Shown here one piece after another: positions 18,201 through 23,504 of a stretch of DNA of 27,290 bases. A program made the translations under genes and the position numbers. Within the stretch, counting starts at the first letter, position 1. Each line of letters starts with the position of its first letter. The notes under the pieces were generated by a model. That model searched no databases. It worked only from the letters and a program-made list of their open reading frames with translations, and had not been told where the DNA came from. Source of the stretch: a virus; IMG/VR virus record IMGVR_UViG_3300034374_008288, positions 1-27,290 of that record, one strand, 5' to 3'.

Positions 18201-19959
18201 TAGTAAAAGCTTCTTCATCTGTTCCACCAATAAAATAGGATTTTGGAGCACCTTGAACAGCTAAGACTTCTGTATTTAAACTTTCACCCCCTTTAGAAAT
18301 AGCATCTCCAGCTATAGTTATTGGCTTACCACTTGAATCAGCACCTTTTGGTCTAGCAAATAAACCAGCAAATTCTTCACTTTTTAAGTTTTTAATTACA
18401 AGACCGCCAACAGCATAACGATTTTCATTCATCGCAGTCAAAGTTTCAGCACCAAGTTTTTGGGCGCTGCTTTTCCTAATAACAAATTCTCCCGGCTGCA
18501 ACATTGCTGGAACTGAGTCACTATTACCAACGCCCGGAACAAAACCGCCGCTAGCAAATTTTCTAATTACACCGCCGCCATATTTTCTTCTCCCTCCAAA
18601 CCCAAGAAGAGCACCCAAGCCGGGTGCTAAACCTTGTCCAATTTTTAGGGCAAGAAGACTAGTAAGTAGTGGCAATACGGGCTCCAGAGCTTCACCAATT
18701 TTTATTAGGGCGCTTGCTAACTGTAGGGCCGCACTCGCTATTGATCTGAATGTAGAACTATCAGCGAACTGGCGAATCAAGGCGGCAAACTCTTCTTTAA
18801 CCTTTTGGACCTGAACAGCTAATGATTGCTGTGCTGTTAGTGCGTCTTCAGCTACTGATCCAGAAGCCGACTGTGCGACATTAAGTGCATCTTGAGCGAC
18901 AGTAAATTGCTGAATGAGTGGAATAACCTTACCAATTTGTCTAAAGCCACCAAGCTCTTCAACAATTTCACTAAATCTATAATCTCTTGGATCTAATGCA
19001 GATAGCCCTAGAGACAATCTACGAACAGCTTCATAGGCACCAACGAATCTACCCTGTGCGTCTCTTAGAGAAATTCCTAACTGTTCTAACTGATTAACAG
19101 TGTCGGTTCTTTGGATTCTAGTAAAAATGGTTCTCAAACCAGTGGCAATAGTTTCTGCTGATTCTCTAGTTGTTGCGCGAACAGAAGTAAATAGTGCGAT
19201 AAGTTCATTAACGCTACCACCGGCACTGGCAAACACGCCACCGACTCTCTGAATAACTGCAATAAGGTCAGAAGATTCAACGGCAAAACTTTTAGAAACA
19301 CTATTAATAGCATCTAGCGTCTGTTCTAGAAATTTGATTTCACCGCCAGTAGCAAGAGCTTCGGCCCTGAACTGTCTTAATACGGCAATCGAGCCCTCAA
19401 CTGTTTTTGTTATATCATCAAAAGATGACCCTAATGTTGTTTTTGCTAAAATGTCAAGTGCTTTTCTTGTTTCGTCAGCAGAAAAACCGGCTTGAGCTAA
19501 AACCCTAGAAGTTTCTAGTAATTTACTAGAAGAAACACCTAAAGAAGTAGAAAGTCTTGTGATCTCGGACGTTAAGCTACTTAATTGCTGTACGCTCTTA
19601 CCGGTAACTTGAGAAATTTTAACAAGCTCTCTTTCGAACTCTACAGCTTCCCTGACGGCCTTCTTTACGGACTGAGCAAAAGAAAGCATTGTGCCAGTTG
19701 CTAGTGTTATAATACCGAATCTACGGGCGGCTTCAGATAGATTTTTATTTAAAGTTCCAATAGATCTAGAAGCGTTATTAGCCTGCTTGCTAGTATTTTG
19801 CAGAGAGCGATTTACCTGTTGAACAGCCCTAGCGTTAGCCTGAACATCAACATTTACATTAACGCCCTGTAACTGCTGTCTTATTTGATTTACTACTTGT
19901 CTTGTGTTGGTGGGGGCTTGTAGTTGTAGCTGCGCTGTAAGGTCAAACCTCTGTGCCAT
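12223..19959 (-). CDS. Tail tape measure protein (2578 aa) with embedded ADP-ribosyltransferase-like and nuclease-like domains
   Basis: The start is fixed by a GGAG Shine-Dalgarno site 5 bases before the ATG, directly after a terminator. Residues about 80-400 form the TP901-type tape measure core (PhageMin_Tail family), with helical repeats such as VEFERELVKISQVTGKSVQ and the ARATTRES-type helices after it. Later parts hold four PGEFV blocks (near 467-511, 1036-1077, 2091-2137 and 2408-2449), a nuclease-like segment (610-705), an ADP-ribosyltransferase-like domain (870-1018), a KKKSDD-rich hydrophilic stretch near 1122-1145, hydrophobic and glycine-zipper segments (about 1258-1373), and long Q/A-rich coiled-coil helices (about 1400-2080). 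The protein sets tail length and is expected in the tail lumen before ejection. At 2578 residues it is very large, partly because of the inserted domains. Identity as a tape measure protein is firm from length, core domain and position after the tube and chaperone genes. Confidence 0.95.
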   Translation of the reverse strand: MAQRFDLTAQLQLQAPTNTRQVVNQIRQQLQGVNVNVDVQANARAVQQVNRSLQNTSKQANNASRSIGTLNKNLSEAARRFGIITLATGTMLSFAQSVKKAVREAVEFERELVKISQVTGKSVQQLSSLTSEITRLSTSLGVSSSKLLETSRVLAQAGFSADETRKALDILAKTTLGSSFDDITKTVEGSIAVLRQFRAEALATGGEIKFLEQTLDAINSVSKSFAVESSDLIAVIQRVGGVFASAGGSVNELIALFTSVRATTRESAETIATGLRTIFTRIQRTDTVNQLEQLGISLRDAQGRFVGAYEAVRRLSLGLSALDPRDYRFSEIVEELGGFRQIGKVIPLIQQFTVAQDALNVAQSASGSVAEDALTAQQSLAVQVQKVKEEFAALIRQFADSSTFRSIASAALQLASALIKIGEALEPVLPLLTSLLALKIGQGLAPGLGALLGFGGRRKYGGGVIRKFASGGFVPGVGNSDSVPAMLQPGEFVIRKSSAQKLGAETLTAMNENRYAVGGLVIKNLKSEEFAGLFARPKGADSSGKPITIAGDAISKGGESLNTEVLAVQGAPKSYFIGGTDEEAFTSKAESILTTGISEILSTIVGDPLAASDAAPNVIRSIGVSDIAGKIFEGVTKAAIQDFREGGERAGFDIPRFLEQSAQAGTSLPLLSNLFNNGAALPNIDYDNKLTESYNNRASLLKKAATAGYFGNNTNLVKFQDPISTDQLIKSKKSKELSPKAARRFEELGQAREVARKRISDKKVFELINNRISAQRKNLRTKFATGGSVKKFNAGGVAKVKSAKFSDFREIENFMNSIWGNGIQKLRLSGEKIGAMDSWQFKHPKVGSISLTGQETADLYKYLQLKQKSLLKTSGFKIDPTEAILSYKTDSSNINMGLTNKQLDKETKREISALKKVSTDKLPKKLFSGIGSVRQGLIRNQVGNDLLKAIGKTFSLPGFLSTSSDRSVAKQFGTGMMLEIMTNPMRKGVAADKHTSSDNDSEKEFILPPNSRFKILKSRLNKLNLQQLNLGGLIQKFATGGDVGTDTVPALLTPGEFVINKSSAQSIGYTNLSNMNKTGVAKFAKGGPVGFQMFQTGGKSTTISGNQLNDVINGGSITVQLECCDDDKKKSDDKKKSDDKDDAQKDQKDNLDKSNTALGAFTSKMDKVAGSLQSFVFLGGLAASLGAQFGDLSEETQAAIAETSGFVTAVAGTAGTILQMVSSVLSSTASNTANSVSTATNTAATNANSAAQSRAAATGSGLAAGIGLAVVAITVVAAAFKFYAAQARAEAKSLKEASDSQFKAIQDGTGSIRDFTDSISQASQKEAQAAALDAGSTGALFAGAGGASIGATIGTMIAPGIGTAIGAVIGGAGFAIVGGLDAYTNELDRQADIAARFGEELERSANTLGSLAQAQANFKQALSDIDIEENLTPEERVSRRLTAQAEVGPTNQLAIAEANRQLELLAKEVDKPVSQLTKADFEKFPTLANTYDLATKTLATATQGLAQDVSESRKTLAEAASIELTGDQSFDEVIASGGQVAQALQASRQAIIVDAQARRDSLQAQLQGDISADKRAQIEQQIIDTDERLNRQLKDQYDGLKAMNEEARKNKIALEQSIAAQEAYRQSLMRIMDFTNSLVAAEQQLNQFEDSLSSMEALNSGRSLDFSTRTPAGLDDLSQVGDRGAFEQGIDAIAQNLGPEGQRLAGIVKNTSRLIEDANANLINVRFDPTGDLPTATEVLNQLGLSEADLGPAFGKFKADFTKAMSDGILSPEDFDDIFGPIIENAEKSAEALKKANDLQNRQLDLYGKYIDQLQAQRDKEIAARQSVVDAQLKGAELRAQGRGGELSASQRAGFARQRAQVGLGGITDTTGRQVQAGNLAQVAATKAAAKAEREKIAQLKQSTNFDRLSAQQKQQLIARDKELIDIIGKTSDEIARMSESTEEADAALEAIGAAAARREALAGIVEDFVVGGQQERLDINKAFAGIQQAVASGSLQGQTDEQRKATVEMLDRLGDVSIPGTGGMSAKQVKQELVFRDAVRLGLDPAVAKQLATQTTEEQRLIQALDRLTQVMEAAAGVQAQGNAMGGLVYRANGGGIFKPKGTDTVPAMLTPGEFVLRKSAVDKIGVGPLTSLNNGDSSMVYRQFGGSIGREGQQDTYGFEQNYRGGTQFTGQSPNVNIATPEMLKRAFTEDIMNMSPKDLLGAIRQTAGTDSEAFKAAARLYRMGQLTSNKVDIEGMILPAQKVLENLIANIDMIEEASGAGITIRAPRANESVMGYVKKLQGLDLEIPMESMRLLNGFSGRNTKPLIDKLADFQVRNIPQFLAKDMLGVLRKYRFNEDDEDITFKQFNKDLGNASGGFSEDLFNEKHGAVRFGARTTISPLSRQYKRKEAASRDETILRSSGIFFNKGGMVPDTVPAMLTPGEFVMNRESVAKHGIGFMKSLNQGNVPGFNKGGLVGGGGVQYRQNGGQINGGGGSLSVDPSRVQTVFDNFIGNFSGVFDNIVKSFSGLQNSLTQLAQSMSGFTMQHNVTVEGLVSIGGINMESIKQELSTHIGQMVGQEVSRVMNENSKRFKAG
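12613..12738 (-). repeat. PGEFV block, copy 4 (tape measure protein)
   Basis: Residues about 2408-2449 contain FNKGGMVPDTVPAML followed by TPGEFVMNRESVAKHG and a helix ending KSLNQG. It follows the third inter-block region and precedes the C-terminal segment. The glycine pair, the DTVPAML core, PGEFV and the trailing helix are all shared with the other copies. Confidence 0.85.
12745..13542 (-). other. Unidentified domain between PGEFV copies 3 and 4 of the tape measure protein
   Basis: Residues about 2140-2405 look like a compact, mainly helical globular domain (segments near EMLKRAFTEDIMNMSPKDLL, AARLYRMGQL, PLIDKLADFQVRNIPQFL and MLGVLRKYRFNEDDED) rather than repetitive coiled coil. It is enclosed by two PGEFV blocks, as the ADP-ribosyltransferase-like domain is. 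I do not recognise a family. Confidence 0.5.
13549..13689 (-). repeat. PGEFV block, copy 3 (tape measure protein)
   Basis: Residues about 2091-2137 contain YRANGGGIFKPKGTDTVPA followed by MLTPGEFVLRKSAVDKIG and a helix with PLTSLNNG. The block marks the end of the long coiled-coil region and the start of the domain at about 2140-2405. Confidence 0.85.
15841..16188 (-). other. Hydrophobic and glycine-zipper segments of the tape measure protein
   Basis: Residues about 1260-1282 (GLAAGIGLAVVAITVVAAAF core) read as a candidate membrane-spanning helix. Residues about 1334-1373 form a glycine-zipper pattern of small residues at regular spacing (GAGGASIGATIGTMIAPGIG). Such segments in tape measure proteins are thought to help pass the inner membrane during genome ejection; that role is inferred here. 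Confidence 0.6.
16543..16578 (-). repeat. Two perfect tandem copies of an 18-base unit
   Basis: The plus-strand unit atcatcacttttcttttt occurs at 16543-16560 and again at 16561-16578. It encodes the DKKKSD-type lysine/aspartate repeat near residues 1128-1139 of the tape measure protein. Partial similarity continues on both sides. It looks like replication slippage in a flexible linker. Confidence 0.85.
16729..16854 (-). repeat. PGEFV block, copy 2 (tape measure protein)
   Basis: Residues about 1036-1077 contain KFATGGDVGTDTVPALL followed by TPGEFVINKSSAQSIG and a helix with LSNMN. It starts only about 20 residues after the ADP-ribosyltransferase-like domain ends, so it marks that domain's C-terminal border. 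Confidence 0.85.
16906..17352 (-). other. ADP-ribosyltransferase-like domain within the tape measure protein
   Basis: Residues about 870-1018 follow the order of the R-S-E class of mono-ADP-ribosyltransferases (ADPrib_exo_Tox type). AILSYKTDSSNINMGL (883-898) matches the helix with a Y and an IN...L pattern. KKLFSGIGS (924-932) is at the place of the usual LYRG strand. PGFLSTSSDRSVAKQFG (957-973) is the STS motif with the expected following helix, LEIMTNP (978-984) is a core strand, and SEKEFILPPNSRFKIL (1001-1016) is the E-x-E motif (E1002, E1004) with its usual FLLP-type strand. The usual arginine position is S928, so catalysis is uncertain. The fold assignment is fairly strong by motif order; the activity and target are unknown. 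Confidence 0.75.
17845..18132 (-). other. Possible PD-(D/E)XK nuclease-like segment within the tape measure protein
   Basis: Residues about 610-705 contain a helix with AGKIFEG (E633), a GFDIP strand (D653), LPLLSNLFNNG, then IDYDNKLTES (D687, K689), and a helix with RASLLKKA. The order helix-with-E, D, D-x-K resembles the core of PD-(D/E)XK nuclease folds. The match is partial, no sequence-level family is recognised, and the residues could be coincidental. Confidence 0.35.
18427..18561 (-). repeat. PGEFV block, copy 1 (tape measure protein)
   Basis: Residues about 467-511 contain KFASGGFVPGVGNSDSVPA followed by MLQPGEFVIRKSSAQKLG and a helix ending TAMN. It lies right after the TP901-type core and the hydrophobic helices that follow it, and before the nuclease-like and ADP-ribosyltransferase-like domains. 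Confidence 0.85.
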
Positions 19960-19975
19960 CTTTGCTCCATTTTTT

Positions 19976-20016
19976 AAAAAAGTAGGGGAAACCCCCTATA
20001 AAAAGTTTCCCCCAAC
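19976..20016 (-). terminator. Rho-independent terminator between the chaperone genes and the tape measure gene
   Basis: On the minus strand GGGGAAAC (20012-20005) pairs perfectly with GTTTCCCC (19992-19985), extendable by a G-U and a T-A pair, around a 12-base loop. The 3' arm is followed by TAC and a run of six T (19981-19976). It sits in the 85-base gap after the 322-residue gene and just before the tape measure Shine-Dalgarno site. It probably reduces read-through into the tape measure gene, which is needed in few copies per virion. Confidence 0.8.
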
Positions 20017-20044
20017 TGTAAGTCCTCGTATTTTTAATACACAA

Positions 20045-21013
20045 TTATGTTGTCTTTGCTTCCGTTTTTGTTGACCTCTTTTTTCTGGTTGATTTTACCT
20101 CTTCTGTTTCTTCGTTTTTTGGGGCAGAAGAAAAGTTATCAATTGGTTTTCCATCATCATCTAAAAACGGCTTTCTTTCTTTGAGTTCTAGTTTAACCCA
20201 ATCTTCTTCACCGTCTTCATTTGTTATACAGACAACCTCTTCACCCTTTCTGTTCACAAAGTAAACATCGTCTGGGTCTTTATTCTTTCGGCCCTCTTCA
20301 GTTCTATAGGCTATATATCGGCCATCTTCATTGATTAATCTTCCTTCTGCGTCAACTAAGTGACCCTCTTTGTCAATAAATTGAAGATCTTCATTAACAA
20401 ATTTAAATTCTTTCAGGAATTTGTTTTCTTCAAGATTGTCAACATATTTTGGATCAAGACCATAAATCATATTAGCCAACTGCGAAGAAGCCTCAATCAC
20501 CCAAGGTTGATCAGATACAGCGTCGTACTGTTTTTGATCATGAAAAATTGGCTGTCTTGTTTCATTATTTAGGATGCACAATCTAACAAGATGAGAAAAG
20601 CGGGCGTTGTCGGCCTGACCCTCTACTGAATTAGAATCTAGAGCATTTCTTTCAGCTAAAAACGACTGAAATTCAGATCTTAGCTTTTTGAGTTCAATAG
20701 CAATTTCTCTAGCCTCAGAAAGCTTAATACCACCACCCTTTAGGGCATCTTCTTTAGCTCTGATCTTATCTACATACTCATCATTCTTTTTCTGTTTCTC
20801 ATCGTTCCATATGCCCTGCTCTCGCATGTAATCCGTCAACCTCTGACGAAGAAGGGCACCAGAATCAAGAGCCTCTCTAAACGCCTTGTTATATTCTATC
20901 TGCGAATCTCTATAGTCTTCTGGTGTTGGCCTTCTAACGATAACCTTTACTGGGTTATTTTCATCGTCAACACTCTCAACTATTCTTTCTTTGTCTTTGT
21001 TTTTATCCGTCAT
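20045..21013 (-). CDS. Probable tail assembly chaperone, long form B (322 aa), paralog of the 349-residue protein
   Basis: The ATG overlaps the end of the previous gene by 11 bases, with a GGAGAGG Shine-Dalgarno site inside that gene. The N-terminal 150 residues are helical and align without gaps to the 349-residue protein at a constant offset of 3: P29/P32, W69/W72, A124-L-D / A127-L-D, E131-G / E134-G, A134/A137 and R138/R141. After residue 200 comes a run of 7-residue units (FVNEDLQ, FIDKEGH, LVDAEGR, LINEDGR) forming a putative beta-hairpin ladder. Later come YFVNRKGEEV and PFLDDDGKPI, then a K/T/E-rich C-terminus that is probably disordered. Between tail tube and tape measure genes, phages usually encode chaperones that coat the tape measure protein, so that is the preferred role. 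The role is inferred from position. Confidence 0.6.
   Translation of the reverse strand: MTDKNKDKERIVESVDDENNPVKVIVRRPTPEDYRDSQIEYNKAFREALDSGALLRQRLTDYMREQGIWNDEKQKKNDEYVDKIRAKEDALKGGGIKLSEAREIAIELKKLRSEFQSFLAERNALDSNSVEGQADNARFSHLVRLCILNNETRQPIFHDQKQYDAVSDQPWVIEASSQLANMIYGLDPKYVDNLEENKFLKEFKFVNEDLQFIDKEGHLVDAEGRLINEDGRYIAYRTEEGRKNKDPDDVYFVNRKGEEVVCITNEDGEEDWVKLELKERKPFLDDDGKPIDNFSSAPKNEETEEVKSTRKKRSTKTEAKTT
20394..20491 (-). repeat. 7-residue G-D-type repeat and flanking region in the 322-residue protein
   Basis: Residues about 205-234 read FVNEDLQ / FIDKEGH / LVDAEGR / LINEDGR / YI, four successive 7-residue units with an aromatic or aliphatic first residue, a hydrophobic second residue, D/N third, and E/D-G in three of the four. 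The stretch just before it (WVIEASSQLANMIYGLDP to KEFK) is helical. The units probably make short beta-strands with turns; the ligand or partner is unknown. The reported interval covers part of the region and its border is approximate. Confidence 0.5.
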
Positions 21014-21377
21014 CTCTAGCCTCTCCTTCTTTTATCATTGGTAAATTAATGAGGTATTTTTTTCTGTTGATATCATAGTTAACGAACTCAGACTCTAAAT
21101 TCCTTATCTGTGTATTTCCTCTATCTAATATTTTCGCCCTCGCTTCTTCATAAAGTTCTTGTACTTTTTTTTGTTCTTCTGTTTTTTCTTCTTCTGGTAA
21201 GCCCATAGCCCAAAGAAAACCAAAACTCTCTTCTACTGTTGATAGGGCCCCTATCATTGTTGTTTGTATTTTCTTTTTTGCAACCTTAAATAGTTTATCT
21301 CTAGACACTTCTTTATTTCTCGATTCCCTTGCAAATTTAAGATTTAAAGACTCTTTCAAAAAATCATTATCCATCAT
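21003..21377 (-). CDS. Small protein in the tail-chaperone cluster (124 aa)
   Basis: The start overlaps the preceding stop as ATGA (21377-21374) and has an AAAGGAAAGG Shine-Dalgarno region. The stop overlaps the next start by 11 bases. The 124-residue product is charged and mostly helical (KFARESRNKEVSRDKLFKV, EEEKTEEQKKVQELYEEARA), with one less polar stretch containing FGFLWAMGLP. There is no signal peptide or membrane segment. It lies between two paralogous chaperone-like proteins, so it is probably a third component of the same tail-assembly complex. I recognise no family. Confidence 0.75.
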   Translation of the reverse strand: MMDNDFLKESLNLKFARESRNKEVSRDKLFKVAKKKIQTTMIGALSTVEESFGFLWAMGLPEEEKTEEQKKVQELYEEARAKILDRGNTQIRNLESEFVNYDINRKKYLINLPMIKEGEARDDG

Positions 21378-22423
21378 CTTACCTTTCCTTTAATGTTACT
21401 AAATGCCTGTTGGTGGCTTTGAATAGCTATATCCTGTTTAACGTCAGCCAACTCCGTAAACTTAACACTACCCTCATTTTTTATTTGTTCATTTCTTTGT
21501 TTAATTACATTTCTAGCCATTGGGTTGTTAAGATTATATATTTCTTGTGCGGCCTCTTCATTCCTAGCCATTACAAAAACTTCTTGAGAATTTGCTATCT
21601 TGCTATTTTTTGTTAATGCGTCAACTTCCTTTTGTGTTCTATTCTTATCACTTTCTCTTTTCTGGGTGATGAGCCAACCATCTAGACAATCATCATCCTC
21701 TATAACTTTATCATGTGGACAATCATGGCTCTCATAAACATTATCGTATAAAGTAGAGAAAGATGACAACGATAATTGATCTTTAGTTAGCTCAAAGGAT
21801 GGTCGCCCAAATAAATTAGATTGCTTTTTACCAGTATTCCACATAGACCTCCAAGGGTCCGTTCTGGCTATCTTCCTAAATTGGGCAGAAGTAATTTGTT
21901 CTTCATTATATGTTTCCATAACTGAAGATAGGGTGTATTCACTCCAATCATATAGATTTTTATCTTGCGTAAATGTTGTTTTTGATATTAGCCAAAGACA
22001 TCTAGAAAAATTAGCGACACCCTCACAAGAAGTATGGTCTAGTGCCATTTTTTTGGTTTTATATTTTATGTAAGACTTGTTGATTCTTGCTATGTTTATT
22101 TTTATGGTATTCAAATACCTTTTATCATAGAAGTTCTTATAGGCATCAACTTTTAATTCTTCTATTTCTTTTTCTAATTTGTCTGCCTCTCTATCGTCAA
22201 GTGGGCTCCATAAATTATTATCTATGAGAGTTTGCATTAGTTCGCTCTTGATTGGAACCCCGCCAAAATAAGCCTTATGATAAGCATCATCATATACATC
22301 GAAAGATTCCTCTATAAGATCTTTAGAGGGCTCATAAATATATAGAACAAGGTCGCCAAATCTTATTCTTAGACGACCTTGTAATATTCGATACAATAAT
22401 TTTTCGTAAAATATTTCGTCCAT
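21374..22423 (-). CDS. Probable tail assembly chaperone, long form A (349 aa)
   Basis: The start lies 7 bases after the tail tube stop, with AGGA overlapping that stop codon. The N-terminus has a short beta pattern (GRLRIRFGDLVLYIYEP), then a helix with an aromatic repeat (YDDAYHKAYFGG), then long charged helices (READKLEKEIEELKVDAYK). The motif ALDHTSCEGVANFSR (127-141) corresponds to ALDSNSVEGQADNAR in the 322-residue protein at the same offset, so the two share an ancestor. The C-terminal 130 residues are hydrophilic and probably flexible. The beta-then-helix N-terminus and the site between tail tube and tape measure genes suggest a tail assembly chaperone or baseplate-hub chaperone; the exact family is not certain. 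Confidence 0.6.
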   Translation of the reverse strand: MDEIFYEKLLYRILQGRLRIRFGDLVLYIYEPSKDLIEESFDVYDDAYHKAYFGGVPIKSELMQTLIDNNLWSPLDDREADKLEKEIEELKVDAYKNFYDKRYLNTIKINIARINKSYIKYKTKKMALDHTSCEGVANFSRCLWLISKTTFTQDKNLYDWSEYTLSSVMETYNEEQITSAQFRKIARTDPWRSMWNTGKKQSNLFGRPSFELTKDQLSLSSFSTLYDNVYESHDCPHDKVIEDDDCLDGWLITQKRESDKNRTQKEVDALTKNSKIANSQEVFVMARNEEAAQEIYNLNNPMARNVIKQRNEQIKNEGSVKFTELADVKQDIAIQSHQQAFSNIKGKVR

Positions 22424-22430
22424 TCAAATC

Positions 22431-23441
22431 CTAAGTGTGTATAGTTCCTCCACATACCCTCAAATCATTAAAGGTTGAATAAGAATATGTAATAGTAGCA
22501 TTGCCACCACCAGTATCTCCACCCGAGTAAGAAACTGATGTTAGCTTATTCTTAGTGCCACAATTTATAACAGTGCCAGCAGTATCCTTAATTACGATAC
22601 CTCTATTCTGAAGATTTGGAGCATTACCAGAAACACTAACCAGATCGCCAGAAGTTGCAATAACCTCAAATTCTGTGGTTACTTCAACTGGGAACGTAGC
22701 ATATCGGGTGTAAGGCCCAAATCTACCGAGTTCCTGAATGCTGTCCTGACCGAAATCAGCACTTACACTAATACTCTGGATATGTAGACCGCTACCATTG
22801 CCAACAATATTGTTTGGATCACCCTGAGTGATCACCTCTGCTGGTAGTGTTGACTGATCAATTAGAACATTAGTTCTACGAACTACGCCAGATTTTGGAG
22901 TGTCGGTTCCATCAATATTTGATGATGGATTACCGGTCCAAATTGTGCTTGGGGTTTTAGTAATAGCGTCATTATTCCAGAATCTATCATTACCAACTAG
23001 TGTTACAGACTCAGTAGCATTACCATCAATGCTATAGCTATAACTAACAGAACTTACTGACATGCCAGAATTCATGCAAACATTTCGTGGCACACCGGTA
23101 GCGTGTGATAATCCGTCATCATAAATAGCAACATAGACATCACATTTTGCCTTTGCAGCAGAAACAAGATCCATCTCACAAGTACCACCAGTGGCTAAAT
23201 CGAAAATGAGCTTGTAGCCATCAATTACCTTTTCTAAAGTAACTTCTATATCGGCTACTTCTTCAACATTCTGATAAAGCTCAAGCTGGCCAAGTTCGAA
23301 AATCTGATCAAGTGTAAAACTTGAAGTCATACCGACGCTTTGCACACCATGAACAACATGGTTTGATGTTACAGTGTCAGTTCCGTTTGGTGCAATAGCA
23401 ACAGCTTGGCAAGCATAAAATATACGCTGATTAACTGCCAT
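22431..23441 (-). CDS. Major tail tube protein
   Basis: A strong TAGGAG Shine-Dalgarno site lies 7 bases before the ATG. The 336-residue protein is beta-rich and soluble. Its N-terminal half has VVHGVQSVGMTSSF, DQIFELGQLELYQN and EVTLEKVIDG, and its middle has SYSYSIDGNATESVTLVGN. This series resembles tail tube proteins of aquatic phages, in which a strand pair and a loop build the stacked hexameric ring. The second half repeats similar strands (GPYTRYATFPVEVTTEFEV, LTSVSYSGGDTGGGNATITY), perhaps a second tube-like fold or a surface decoration. It is longer than the small T4-type tube protein. It is followed directly by chaperone-like genes and then the tape measure gene, as expected. No tail-sheath gene is present in the window. 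Confidence 0.8.
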   Translation of the reverse strand: MAVNQRIFYACQAVAIAPNGTDTVTSNHVVHGVQSVGMTSSFTLDQIFELGQLELYQNVEEVADIEVTLEKVIDGYKLIFDLATGGTCEMDLVSAAKAKCDVYVAIYDDGLSHATGVPRNVCMNSGMSVSSVSYSYSIDGNATESVTLVGNDRFWNNDAITKTPSTIWTGNPSSNIDGTDTPKSGVVRRTNVLIDQSTLPAEVITQGDPNNIVGNGSGLHIQSISVSADFGQDSIQELGRFGPYTRYATFPVEVTTEFEVIATSGDLVSVSGNAPNLQNRGIVIKDTAGTVINCGTKNKLTSVSYSGGDTGGGNATITYSYSTFNDLRVCGGTIHT

Positions 23442-23504
23442 TATATTTCTCCTATATTAAGTTGATCCTCTGGTAAAGGCACATTATTATACACAAAAAA
23501 CTTG
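23442..23504 (-). promoter_or_regulatory. Intergenic gap with weak promoter-like TATAAT before the tail tube gene
   Basis: This 63-base gap is one of the largest in the window. On the minus strand a perfect TATAAT lies at 23491-23486, about 45 bases before the tail tube ATG. No TTGACA-like hexamer is found at 17 bases spacing (AGCAAT is there), and no extended -10 is present. A tail tube promoter would make sense for a high-copy protein, but an AT-rich gap gives such matches by chance. Confidence 0.25.

Noticed and set aside
21003-21013. Programmed frameshift joining the 124- and 322-residue genes, as in classical tail chaperones
   Set aside because: The downstream gene has its own ATG with a strong Shine-Dalgarno site and a complete domain from its first residues, and I see no slippery heptamer at the overlap.
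23442-23504. A confident sigma70 promoter before the tail tube gene
   Set aside because: Only the -10 hexamer matches; there is no -35 or extended -10, and AT-rich gaps often contain TATAAT by chance. Kept as a low-confidence feature only.
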